From positions 105,045 through 169,044 of the forward strand of contig WGNJ01000012.1 of the NCBI GenBank assembly GCA_016124635.1: DNA of 64,000 nt, in the 5' to 3' direction. This stretch comes from Alphaproteobacteria bacterium. GTDB taxonomy: Bacteria > Pseudomonadota > Alphaproteobacteria > Micropepsales > Micropepsaceae. The notes beneath the pieces were generated by a model, which saw only the letters and a list, made by a program, of their open reading frames with translations, did no database searches and was not told the origin of the DNA. Shown here piece by piece: positions 1 to 7,714 of the stretch. How positions within the stretch are numbered: position 1 is the stretch's first letter; each line of letters starts with the position of its first letter. Both the position numbers and the translations under genes were made by a program.

Positions 1-1
1 T

Positions 2-349
2 CCCGCCGCAGGCTTCGTTCTGTTCTTTGGCTTGGCAGGCTTGCCCGACTTCGTCGTCAATCGTCATCGAGCAGTCCTTGGGCTGATGACGCTTTTTCAG
101 TTTATTGTAATGGCCATTGCCGCCTACGTCTCTAGTGATACCAAGTCGGTCGCCGGGGCAGTCCAAAACCCTGCCTTGCTGCTTCTTGTGCTTAGTGTTG
201 GTTTTTCAGGGATAGTTTCCATCATCGCAGGCCAAATTGGCCGACTGATTTGGAGGGAGAAAAGAGACAGTGAAATCGCGGCCACTGGCTTCGACATCGT
301 AGCCGTCATGGGCCTCGCCTTGGCTATCGGTTACGTGATGATGAAATAG
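2..349 (+). CDS. Small multi-pass membrane protein, 5' end outside window
   Basis: The frame is open from the first bases of the window, so the true start lies upstream; an internal TTG at 32 is a possible but unconvincing start. About 115 residues are visible. They form three or four hydrophobic segments separated by short charged loops (a basic/acidic loop WREKRDSE lies before the last segment), and the chain ends in a hydrophobic stretch with two terminal methionines and a lysine. I recognise no family. A strong hairpin lies about 110 bases downstream and could end its transcript. Function unknown. Confidence 0.6.
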   Translation, partial: PAAGFVLFFGLAGLPDFVVNRHRAVLGLMTLFQFIVMAIAAYVSSDTKSVAGAVQNPALLLLVLSVGFSGIVSIIAGQIGRLIWREKRDSEIAATGFDIVAVMGLALAIGYVMMK

Positions 350-461
350 CCTGTCGCCGAAGGATGCCAGAGCATCATCAAGGCTGGACGGCAAATGCGC
401 CTGACACATCCTGACAACCTCAATCGCAAGAGAGAGTCGCCGCGGGGGATTGCCGTCCCGC

Positions 462-487
462 GGCTGTTCAGGCACTGAACAGCCTTT
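462..487 (+). terminator. Likely rho-independent terminator
   Basis: A 9-bp perfect inverted repeat (GGCTGTTCA at 462-470 and TGAACAGCC at 476-484) encloses a 5-base loop and is followed by TTT. It lies downstream of the membrane protein ending at 349. The T-run is short, so efficiency is uncertain. Confidence 0.55.
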
Positions 488-537
488 GATCGACTCTCAG
501 GCTGCGCTGTGAGTCACTTGCACGGCGCGAAAAGCAT

Positions 538-558
538 GAGGGCGCCTTCTGCGCCCTC
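538..558 (-). terminator. GC-rich hairpin, possible terminator for the leftward gene
   Basis: An 8-bp perfect inverted repeat (GAGGGCGC / GCGCCCTC, 5-base loop) lies about 65 bases beyond the stop of the minus-strand gene at 623-976. Read on the minus strand it is followed by ATGC and then TTTT, which suits a terminator for that gene. The plus strand has no T-run after it. Confidence 0.4.
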
Positions 559-622
559 TGCAAGAAGTGACGGCAAAGATGGCGTTTGCGGACGCCTTCC
601 GGCACCCTGGCGACCTTAATCG

Positions 623-976
623 TCATTCCATGACAGCAGACCAGTGATATGGCCCACCGTTTCTGCAGAAGTAGTCTCCAGAGACGCTGTCCGAATTGCG
701 CGTCCAATAGAACATGCAGTCGTTCCCGTCGCTGCTGTTGGTTCGGTGGGCCGCAACTGTGTCACCACGTTCAATGACTTCAATGTCGTAGCGCACTTCA
801 CCGCCGCCGCTTCTCACATACCCGTGGCCAGACCACGCACCACGACCTTCACTCGACAGGATCCACCTGCCATGCCAGGCCCCCGTTTCGCGCACTGACC
901 ACGTCTCCGCAAACGCCCCTGTGGTGGCCAACGCCACGCCCGACGCAACAATTGCTGCTAACAAACGTCTCTTCAT
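623..976 (-). CDS. Small secreted protein of unknown function
   Basis: The chosen start (ATG at 976) has an excellent AGGAGG about 8 bases upstream; the longer open frame reaching 1078 has no such site and begins with sequence unlike a protein start. The 117-residue product opens with a classic Sec signal (MKRR, hydrophobic core, cleavage probably after AFA). The mature part is about 95 residues, rich in Trp, Gly and Ser, with two cysteines (DCMFYW and YFCRN) that could form a disulfide in the periplasm. It resembles small secreted beta-rich proteins, but I do not recognise the family. Confidence 0.65.
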   Translation of the reverse strand: MKRRLLAAIVASGVALATTGAFAETWSVRETGAWHGRWILSSEGRGAWSGHGYVRSGGGEVRYDIEVIERGDTVAAHRTNSSDGNDCMFYWTRNSDSVSGDYFCRNGGPYHWSAVME

Positions 977-1078
977 CGATTTCCTCCTGGATTTCGCCAC
1001 CACGCAGCACAACTGTGTAGGCTCTCGGCCTACAGAGACAATTCTGCTGGTTGAGTGGTCGAAGACGCTTGTAGCCAA

Positions 1079-1183
1079 ATGAAGCCGTGGAATTTACTGT
1101 GGCAGGTCTGTGAACTCGCGAAGTATGCTGCCAACGCCGACTGCAACGATGCTGCACGGTTCGACGAAGTGAGGCAGAAATGA
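1079..1183 (+). CDS. Possible short ORF or tail remnant coupled to the next frame
   Basis: A 34-codon frame (ATG AAG CCG TGG ...) ends in TGA that overlaps the ATG at 1180 as ATGA, the arrangement used for translational coupling elsewhere in this window. The product has two cysteines and an amphipathic, Ala-rich middle. No obvious ribosome site is seen. It may be a genuine micro-protein, the tail of a decayed gene, or chance; the only support is the coupled overlap with a recognisable domain remnant. Confidence 0.25.
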   Translation: MKPWNLLWQVCELAKYAANADCNDAARFDEVRQK

Positions 1184-1275
1184 ATGGGGACCTTGAAGTA
1201 GGAACGAAGGTTCGAAGGACTGAGCTGCATGAACGATATGGCGGGGGAGGTCAGGGCGGCATCAGTCCGTCAGCG
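1180..1275 (+). pseudogene. Remnant of an HNH-associated N-terminal domain
   Basis: In this frame the first ~33 codons include LEVGTKVRR, TELHERYGG and QGGISPS. From memory this matches the short domain that precedes HNH nuclease domains in restriction-like proteins (pattern roughly VG..Y.R..LH..YGGQ.QGGIS, normally followed by a hydrophobic FLFTG stretch). The recognisable sequence stops at about 1275; beyond it the frame only reads out-of-phase through the neighbouring dioxygenase gene. I therefore call a fragment left at a deletion junction, not a working protein. The family match needs a profile search. Confidence 0.45.
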
Positions 1276-1738
1276 CAATCCGGTGCGCGCCATCCTTTTC
1301 GACAAGCGGCCGGAATCGAATTGGACCTTGGGTTGGCATCAAGACCGAACGATCGCGGTGTGTGCGAGGGTCGAAACCAAAGGCTTCGGTCCATGGTCAG
1401 TGAAGGCCGGCATCCTTCATGTCGAGCCGCCCTTCGCGCTCATTGAACGGATGATTACGCTGCGCGCTCATCTCGACGATTGCGGTGAAGACAACGCACC
1501 TCTTCTCATCGTGCCGGGATCGCATCGCTTGGGCCGCGTGCCTGCGAACGAAGTGTCGGCGTTGGCAGCGCGCTGTGGCTCGCTTCCCTGCCTCGCGAAA
1601 GCCGGAGACATCTGGCTCAATGCAACCGCGATCGTCCACGCCTCGAAGGCGGCCATGCGCCCCGCTCGCCGCCGTGTGCTGCAAGTCGACTACAGCGCTG
1701 ACGAATTGCCAAACGGTCTGAGGTGGCTCGGGGTCTAG
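1229..1738 (+). pseudogene. N-terminally truncated phytanoyl-CoA dioxygenase (PhyH) family protein
   Basis: This frame encodes a recognisable PhyH-type Fe(II)/2-oxoglutarate dioxygenase core: the HxD iron motif (WHQD, H37 and D39), a VKAGILHVEPP segment, the PLLIVPGSHR stretch and a distal histidine in IVHAS followed by the Arg-rich strand that usually binds 2-oxoglutarate. Family members are usually about 230-280 residues, with some 70 residues before the HxD motif. Here an in-frame stop sits at 1199-1201 and family-like sequence begins only near codon 15 (RNPVRAILFDK). The N-terminal part of the barrel is missing and is replaced by the fragment at 1180-1275. Probably inactive, although the metal ligands survive. 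Confidence 0.6.
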
Positions 1739-2062
1739 GAACGGCGTTTCACGCTTTGCGCGCAAGCATGCACACCGCGGGCAATACGCTTCGCGCGATG
1801 CCGGCCATGATCGGCGCGTGGCTTCGGCCATTAGTGGCGGTCGGGTTGCTGCCTCTCGGGCATCCGCCGGAACATGAGTGCGATGGCGCGGAACCCGTGT
1901 TGGAGCACGCCCACGCGTCGCGTCGGGCGATGAGTGTGCACCTGCAATAATTCGACAGCCGCTGCATCCGACATTGCAAGCTTATTACAGCACTGTAATC
2001 TTTCGAATCGGATGGGTGGCCGTTGGCCGCCAACGTCGCGCAACACAGCAGGAGGAAAGTCC
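1739..2062. other. Intergenic region, no gene recognised
   Basis: Frames here have no family-like content or ribosome sites. The region could carry further remnants of the decayed locus to its left and the promoter of the membrane protein at 2063, but I see no clear sigma-70 boxes or repeats. Confidence 0.4.
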
Positions 2063-2443
2063 ATGAGCGGACCGGTCACCAGCGTCAGCGATTCCGACAA
2101 GAAATTGGCCTCTCAGTTCATACTCGGCGCTGCGATCGTCATGGGCGTGATGGGATTGATCGCCGTATTGCTCGGCGGGTTTGTTTGGGCCGTCGTCGAC
2201 TGGGGAGTTGCCGGCGCGCTCGGTTATTTCGGCTACATGAAAATGAGCAGCGGTGATCTGAACACGGTGAAGCTCGTAAGCTTGATCTGCGCGGGTATCA
2301 TCTTGCTCCTCGGCCTGCTCGCACTGACGAACGCGACGGCGGGCGGCGGTCTCGGGTTTCTCATTGCGATCGTCGTCATCGGCGCCGGCTGCGGCCTCGT
2401 TTATGCCGCGATGCTGATTTCGCCGGGCCGCAAGCTGTTCTGA
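2063..2443 (+). CDS. Small four-helix membrane protein, unknown function
   Basis: The ATG at 2063 has a strong AGGAGG upstream (CAGGAGGAAAGTCC), so I prefer it to the longer frame opening at 1934. The 126-residue protein has a short polar N-terminus and about four membrane segments (roughly residues 20-42, 45-60, 70-90 and 95-118), many with Gly and Ala. It ends in a basic SPGRKLF tail. I recognise no domain. It stands alone on this strand with wide gaps on both sides. Confidence 0.7.
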   Translation: MSGPVTSVSDSDKKLASQFILGAAIVMGVMGLIAVLLGGFVWAVVDWGVAGALGYFGYMKMSSGDLNTVKLVSLICAGIILLLGLLALTNATAGGGLGFLIAIVVIGAGCGLVYAAMLISPGRKLF

Positions 2444-2837
2444 GCGAATGGCGCCGGCATTGACCGGCGTCTCGCCACGAAACGCGTCCGCGAAGCTCAT
2501 CTTGACTGAACATTGCGAATATAGCAAGATAGGTGCAATGGCGCCTGGACCGCGTTTTCAGGCTCGCTCATTGACATGTGTATCGGTGTGCCGATCACCC
2601 CGCTTGAGCCAAGGCTCTTGCTGACGGGATCGGAGGGTCGCGTCGTTTTTCGGTCATAATCGCCAATGTTTGAACTTTATCCGTCACGCGTGTGAACTTT
2701 CGTGGCGCATTTTTCGGCGGAAATCAGCCGTTGTGCGAATGTGCGAACTTCAAAGACATCATCTCTCGCACTATGCGGTAATCGCAATGAGAGTTTCGCC
2801 TGCAGCGTGCAAGGTCAAGTCCCCAGCTAAGGCTCGC
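2444..2837. other. Intergenic region between convergent genes, no gene recognised
   Basis: About 390 bases lie between the end of the membrane protein and the end of the leftward lactone oxidase gene. Three loosely similar segments with GAACTT (around 2670, 2691 and 2745) recur, but they are too short to call a repeat family. The long plus-strand open frame beginning at 2670 is antisense to the oxidase gene and is not coding. Confidence 0.4.
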
Positions 2838-4238
2838 CTACCCAACAAACAGCGCGCGCAGATACGGATTCATAAATCGCCCGCCCGGATCCTTCTCCGC
2901 CCGCATCGCCTGGAAGTCGCGGAAGTGCGGGTAGAGCGCCGCGAGGTCGGCGGCTTTCAGGCTGTGCAGCTTGCCCCAATGCGGCCGTCCTTCGACGCGT
3001 CGATAAATCGGCTCGATCTCGCTGAAGTAGAAGTCGTGGTTCTGCGTGTGCCCCATGTGCACGGCGATCGACAGCGTCGGGCGTTTGTAGAACGGGCTCA
3101 GCCACGCGTCGTCCTCGGCCACGAAGCGCACTTCGATCGGAAAGTAGGCTTCGCTGTGCCGCTCGATCGCCGCGATCACTTGCGGCAGCACGCTCGTCAG
3201 CGCCTCGCGCGGCAGATGATATTCCATCTCGTTGAAGCGCATCGGCCGGTCGGTCGAGAGCAGACGCCAGGCGGGCCCGACGACGCTTTCCGTCTCCTGA
3301 TTGGCGATCAGCCCCTTGCCGATCATGCGCCGCAGCCACGGCGCCCAGGAGAACCAGTCGCGCAGCGTCATCAGTTCCTCGGCGCCTTCGTTCTCGCTGT
3401 TCGGCTTGCGCGGCGTCACCGGCTCGTCCGTCTCCTCGTGGCTGATGCAATAGGCCATGTCGGTGAAGGTGATGTAGTAGAACTCGTAATGGCGCAGCGT
3501 GCGCGCACGTTCCGGCGCCGCCGCGATCGCATCGCCGATCGGCTCGAACCAGGTCTTGCGCCTCAGCGTCAACGGTCCGCGGTTTTGCAGCTTGACTTGC
3601 GTGACGATACCGAGCGCGCCGACGGACACCCGCGCCGCGTCGAAGAGCTCGGCGTTCTTCGATGCATCGCAGTCGATGAGGGCGCCGTCGGCCGTCATCA
3701 GCTGGAGGCCCGCGATGGCGCTCGACAGCGACCCGAGATTGGCGCCTGCGCCGTGTGTCGCCGTGGCGATCGCGCCCGCAAGGCTCTGCTTGTTGATGTC
3801 GGGCAGCGCGTTCATCGCCTGGCCGATGCCGTCGAGCATCTCGCCGAGGTTGAAGAGGCGGACGCCCGCGCCGACGGTTGCCGTCATCGCTTGCGCGTCG
3901 TGCGCGGCGAGCGCGCTCAACCGGTCGAGCGAGACGATCGTGCCCTCTGTCGGCACCAACGCCCCAAAACTATGGCCGGCGCCGACTGGCCGCACGACAT
4001 CGCTCGAAGTGCGCAACAGGTGCTGCAATTCATTGATGTCGGCGGGAACGGCGATCGCCTTCGGAATGCAGGTTTGCAAGCCCGACCAATTGCTCCATCG
4101 CACTTTGCCCGGCGGCACCGGCGGCAGCTCGCGCTCCGGCGGATCGCCGGCGTTGAGCGCGAGCGTGGTGACGCCTGCGGCGCCGAGCGCGGCGATGCCG
4201 CCGCCCGCCAAAAGCAAATTGCGCCGCGTGACGATCAT
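2838..4238 (-). CDS. FAD-binding sugar-lactone oxidase (ALO/GULO family)
   Basis: The 466-residue product starts with a basic, hydrophobic N-terminus (TRRNLLLAGGG, Tat-like RR) and is probably exported or membrane associated. Next comes an FAD-binding domain with the VGAGHSFG flavin motif and PDINKQSLAGAIATATHG. The C-terminal half is the D-arabinono-1,4-lactone oxidase domain with the conserved HWGKLH and a terminal GRFMNPYLR. Family members oxidise aldono-lactones or alditols with quinone, cytochrome or oxygen as acceptor; the substrate cannot be read from sequence. The start overlaps the stop of the upstream haem c lipoprotein by 4 bases (ATGA), so the cytochrome is the likely electron acceptor. 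Confidence 0.85.
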   Translation of the reverse strand: MIVTRRNLLLAGGGIAALGAAGVTTLALNAGDPPERELPPVPPGKVRWSNWSGLQTCIPKAIAVPADINELQHLLRTSSDVVRPVGAGHSFGALVPTEGTIVSLDRLSALAAHDAQAMTATVGAGVRLFNLGEMLDGIGQAMNALPDINKQSLAGAIATATHGAGANLGSLSSAIAGLQLMTADGALIDCDASKNAELFDAARVSVGALGIVTQVKLQNRGPLTLRRKTWFEPIGDAIAAAPERARTLRHYEFYYITFTDMAYCISHEETDEPVTPRKPNSENEGAEELMTLRDWFSWAPWLRRMIGKGLIANQETESVVGPAWRLLSTDRPMRFNEMEYHLPREALTSVLPQVIAAIERHSEAYFPIEVRFVAEDDAWLSPFYKRPTLSIAVHMGHTQNHDFYFSEIEPIYRRVEGRPHWGKLHSLKAADLAALYPHFRDFQAMRAEKDPGGRFMNPYLRALFVG

Positions 4239-4615
4239 CGCGCCCCCTCCCGCTTGGCCATGAAAGCGATCAGCTGCTTCATATCTTCGTCGCTGCAGTC
4301 GAAGCACTGTCCGGACGCCGGCATCGCCTTGTAGCCGGTGCGCACATGGCCGAGCAGAACGGCTTCGCTTTGATTGAGCCGCGGCGACCAGGCATCGATG
4401 TCGCCGGCGAGCGGCGCACCCGAGTCCGGATTGGCGTGGCAGGCCTTGCAGGAGCGGCTGTATTTCTCTGCCAGCGTGGCATCGGCGGGTTGCATCGCCT
4501 CGGCAAAGGCGGTTCGTTCCGCCAAGCTCGGTTGCGGCTTCTGTTCGCAAGCGGCGACCAAGATCGCGACGCCGGCCAGCGCAAGCGGCAGCGATAAACG
4601 ATGCGCCATTCTCAT
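4235..4615 (-). CDS. c-type cytochrome lipoprotein
   Basis: The 126-residue product begins MRMAHRL with a signal peptide ending in a lipobox (LVAAC, Cys23). One haem c site follows (SCKACH, C56, C59, H60). A later YKAMP segment can supply the axial methionine, and a CFDC pair sits near the end. The size and layout fit small class I cytochromes used as subunits of membrane dehydrogenases. An ATG at 4609 is an equally possible start, shorter by two residues. The gene overlaps the lactone oxidase start by 4 bases. I infer a two-subunit periplasmic dehydrogenase that passes electrons to the respiratory chain. Confidence 0.85.
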   Translation of the reverse strand: MRMAHRLSLPLALAGVAILVAACEQKPQPSLAERTAFAEAMQPADATLAEKYSRSCKACHANPDSGAPLAGDIDAWSPRLNQSEAVLLGHVRTGYKAMPASGQCFDCSDEDMKQLIAFMAKREGAR

Positions 4616-4727
4616 CCGGCCCCCGCCAAGATTGTCGACGTGACGTGCTAACACGAGGGGCCTAAGCGAGACCAGGATCGTGCGATAATGTCGCGGGGCC
4701 GAGCATAAGAGCAAAGGGAGATGCGTC

Positions 4728-6104
4728 ATGGAAGTCGTGGAGGATTTGCGCCGCATTCTCGGCGACGCCGGTGTTCTGACCGCTGCCGAAGTGGCCGAGC
4801 GCGCCGCCGGTGTCTGGCGCGGCGATCGTCAGAAAGCGCTCGCCCTGGCGCGGCCGACGAACACCGATGAGGTGAGCCAGGTCCTGCGCTACTGCAACGA
4901 GCACGATATCGCGGTCGTCACCCATGGCGGCTTGACCGGGCTTGTTCACGGCGCCGACGTCGACAACGGCGAGCTCATTCTTTCGCTCGAACGTATGCGC
5001 GCGATCGAAGATATCGATCCGATCCAGCGCACGGCGACGGTGCAGGCGGGCGTCGTGTTGCAGACGCTGCAGGAAGCCGTCGCCGAACATGGCCTCGCAT
5101 TCCCGCTCGATCTCGGCGCGCGCGGCAGCGCGACGCTCGGCGGCAACGCCTCCACCAACGCCGGCGGCAATCGCGTGATCCGCTACGGCATGATGCGCGA
5201 GATGGTGCTGGGCGTTGAGGCCGTGCTCGCCGACGGCACGATCGTCTCTTCGCTCAACACGCTCATCAAAAACAACGCCGGCTACGACCTGAAGCAGCTC
5301 TTCGTCGGCTCCGAGGGCACGCTCGGCGTCATCACCCGGCTCGTGCTCAGGCTACGCGAAGCGCCGCTCTCGACGTCGATGGCCTTCGTCGGTGTTTCGG
5401 ATTTCGGCGCCGTGGTGAAGTTCTTGAAGCACATGGACAGAGGGCTCGGCGGCGCGCTCTCAGCCTTCGAAGTCATGTGGCAACCGTTCTACCGCCTGGT
5501 GACCAGCCCGCCGGCCAAGGGCAAGCCGCCGATCCCGCAGACCTATCCCTTCTATGTGCTCGTCGAGGCGCAAGGCGCCGACCGCGCGCTCGACGGCAGA
5601 CGCTTCGACGCCGCAATGGAGCAGGCGTTCGAGGCGGGCATCGTCGCCGACGCCGCCATCGCGCAGTCCGAAACCGATTGCCGCGCCTTCTGGTCGCTGC
5701 GCGACGATGTCGGGCAAGTCGCCGTCGGCGGCGCGCCGGTCGTTTTCGATATCTCGCTCCCCATCAAGGACATGGACGACTACACCCGCAATCTTGCAGC
5801 AGCCCTTGAGCGTGAGATCGGCGAGCACAAGCTTTGGATCTTCGGTCATTTGGGCGACGGCAATCTGCACGTCATCGTGCAGGTCGCGCGCGAGAATTAC
5901 ATGCAGCTCCGCTCGAAGATCGAAGAGCTCGTCTATACACCGCTGCAAAAGCTCGGCGGTTCGGTCTCTGCCGAGCACGGCATCGGCCTCGAGAAGAAGC
6001 CCTATCTGGCGCTCAGCCGCACGGCGACGGAACTCGCGCTGATGCGCAAGCTCAAGACCGCGCTGGATCCCAAGAGCATCCTCAACCCGGGGAAGATCCT
6101 GTGA
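4728..6104 (+). CDS. FAD-linked 2-hydroxyacid dehydrogenase (GlcD/D-lactate dehydrogenase type)
   Basis: The 458-residue protein has the two-domain layout of the family. The N-terminal FAD-binding PCMH domain contains THGGLTGLVHGA, GARGSATLGGNASTNAGG and FVGSEGTLGVIT; the C-terminal FAD-oxidase domain contains FGHLGDGNLHV and SAEHGIGLEKK, which carry the substrate and metal-binding histidines. Length is normal. Relatives oxidise D-lactate, glycolate or D-2-hydroxyglutarate; the motifs do not settle which. A GGGAG ribosome site precedes the ATG. It is transcribed divergently from the cytochrome/lactone oxidase pair, with about 110 bases between the starts. Confidence 0.9.
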   Translation: MEVVEDLRRILGDAGVLTAAEVAERAAGVWRGDRQKALALARPTNTDEVSQVLRYCNEHDIAVVTHGGLTGLVHGADVDNGELILSLERMRAIEDIDPIQRTATVQAGVVLQTLQEAVAEHGLAFPLDLGARGSATLGGNASTNAGGNRVIRYGMMREMVLGVEAVLADGTIVSSLNTLIKNNAGYDLKQLFVGSEGTLGVITRLVLRLREAPLSTSMAFVGVSDFGAVVKFLKHMDRGLGGALSAFEVMWQPFYRLVTSPPAKGKPPIPQTYPFYVLVEAQGADRALDGRRFDAAMEQAFEAGIVADAAIAQSETDCRAFWSLRDDVGQVAVGGAPVVFDISLPIKDMDDYTRNLAAALEREIGEHKLWIFGHLGDGNLHVIVQVARENYMQLRSKIEELVYTPLQKLGGSVSAEHGIGLEKKPYLALSRTATELALMRKLKTALDPKSILNPGKIL

Positions 6105-6119
6105 TCGAGGCGCGCCTGA

Positions 6120-6416
6120 TCAATCCCTAATCCATCTGACGGAGGCAGTGCAGCGCCAGGTCTCGATGCTGCCGCCACGCAGCGTGCAGCTGCAGTTCTT
6201 GTCTTTGATCCTACTCGCGTGCTCGGCCGAGATGTTTTTCAGAGCATTGTCCTCGGCTGCCGAGCAGGCTTGCGCCCGTGTCGGGCCGTCCGCCGTGCCG
6301 ACGCCGCCGGCGAAAACGCCGGATACGGTGTGCCATCCGAGGTCGGCGAGCGACAGATCGCCGATGAACGCGAGGCTTAGGACGGCGACCGCACCGGCTA
6401 CGAACTTTCTCTGCAT
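6120..6416 (-). CDS. Small cysteine-containing secreted protein
   Basis: The 98-residue product has a clear Sec signal (MQRK, then a hydrophobic core, cleavage probably after SLA near residue 24) and a good ribosome site (GGGGGAG). The mature part of about 74 residues contains four cysteines (one in QACSAAED, a CSC pair, one in WRCTASV), so disulfides in the periplasm are likely. I recognise the general look of small secreted alphaproteobacterial proteins but no named family. It faces the 2-hydroxyacid dehydrogenase gene tail to tail with 15 bases between. Confidence 0.7.
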   Translation of the reverse strand: MQRKFVAGAVAVLSLAFIGDLSLADLGWHTVSGVFAGGVGTADGPTRAQACSAAEDNALKNISAEHASRIKDKNCSCTLRGGSIETWRCTASVRWIRD

Positions 6417-6679
6417 CTCTCGCTCCCCCGACCGATCAGCGAACCCGACTCGCTCGAACCTTTACATCGCTTGTTTGGCATTTGCGCGACGAAAACACAC
6501 GCCACTTGCGCGCGAGGGCACAGATCGCTGCAACGACCGCGAAGGCGTCGGGTACCCGTTCGAATGCAAGGCGTCGAAGGCAGGCCGCCTCCGATTTCTG
6601 CAGGCTACTCGCCCGTCTTGAAAAGTGGCACTCGATGTGTCAATAGTTTGCCGACAGAAAAAGAAGACCAGGGAACGCC

Positions 6680-7708
6680 ATGATTCCGACACCGATCACG
6701 CTGAGCGGCGCGCCGGGCTCGCCCTATACGCGCAAGATGGTCTCGCTCCTGCGCTACCGTCGCATCCCTTACAAGCTGCTGCATTTCGGATTGGCCGGCC
6801 CGCCGAATTTGCCGAAGGCGAAGGTTCAGCTCCTGCCGACCTTTTATCTTCCCGATGCTCGCGGTGAGCTCGAGGCGGTCGTCGACTCGACGCCGATCAT
6901 TCGCCGCTTGGAACGCGAGTTCGAGGGCCGCTCCGTATTGCCGCCGCATCCGGTGGTCGGCTTCATCGACTATCTTCTCGAAGACTATGCCGACGAGTGG
7001 CTGACCAAGGCGATGTTTCACTATCGCTGGTACTATCCGGCGGACGCTGAGAAGGCAGGCCAAATTCTACCGCGTTGGTCTCGTATCACGGAGCCGGAAG
7101 CCGAAACGCAGGCCGCCGCGAAGTTCATTGTCGAACGCCAAGTCTCGCGCCTCTACGTCGTCGGTTCGAACGCAACGACGGCGCCCGTTATCGAGGCGAG
7201 CTACGAACGCTTTCTTTCGCTATTCGACGCCCACCTTTGCCGTTACCCGTTCCTGATGGGAAATCGCCCAGGCGCCTCGGATTTCGCGGCGTTTGGACAA
7301 CTCACGCAGCTGACGCACTTCGATCCGACGCCGACAGAGGTGACGCTCGAGAAATCGCCGCGCGTCTACGCGTGGGTCGAAGTGGCGGAAGACCTTTCAG
7401 GCCTCGAACCGGCAGACGGCGATTGGTTGCCCGCCGACGATATCCCGGCAACCACGATTGCGCTGCTCAAGGCGCTTGGTCGCGTCTATGCGCCGGCTCT
7501 GCTGGCGAATGAAAGTGCAATCGCGACCGGCGCCTCGACCTTCGAGACTGAGATCGATGGCAAGCCTTGGAAACAGCAGACGTTCCCATATCAAGCGAAG
7601 TGTCTGCAGTGGATCCGAAACGCCTACGCCGACCTGTCGGCGGACGATCGTGTTTCAATCGATAAGATTCTGTCGGGCACCGGCTGTGCCGTTCTTTTCC
7701 GAAAATAG
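6680..7708 (+). CDS. Glutathione S-transferase-like protein
   Basis: The 342-residue protein has an N-terminal thioredoxin-fold GST domain (residues about 5-85) with SPYTRK at the usual active-site position, so serine rather than cysteine leads, and the glutathione-binding DSTPII segment. A helical C-terminal domain follows (LMGNRPGASDFAAFGQ is typical). The extra C-terminal ~110 residues are longer than a standard 210-240 residue GST and resemble the extended GSTs found beside sulfatases or oxidoreductases. Six bases separate its stop from the sulfatase start, so the two are probably cotranscribed; the substrate is unknown. Confidence 0.8.
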   Translation: MIPTPITLSGAPGSPYTRKMVSLLRYRRIPYKLLHFGLAGPPNLPKAKVQLLPTFYLPDARGELEAVVDSTPIIRRLEREFEGRSVLPPHPVVGFIDYLLEDYADEWLTKAMFHYRWYYPADAEKAGQILPRWSRITEPEAETQAAAKFIVERQVSRLYVVGSNATTAPVIEASYERFLSLFDAHLCRYPFLMGNRPGASDFAAFGQLTQLTHFDPTPTEVTLEKSPRVYAWVEVAEDLSGLEPADGDWLPADDIPATTIALLKALGRVYAPALLANESAIATGASTFETEIDGKPWKQQTFPYQAKCLQWIRNAYADLSADDRVSIDKILSGTGCAVLFRK

Positions 7709-7714
7709 GAGTGC

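Noticed and set aside
2670..4334. 554-codon plus-strand open frame opposite the lactone oxidase
   Set aside because: Antisense to a gene with clear FAD and HWGK motifs; no family content of its own.
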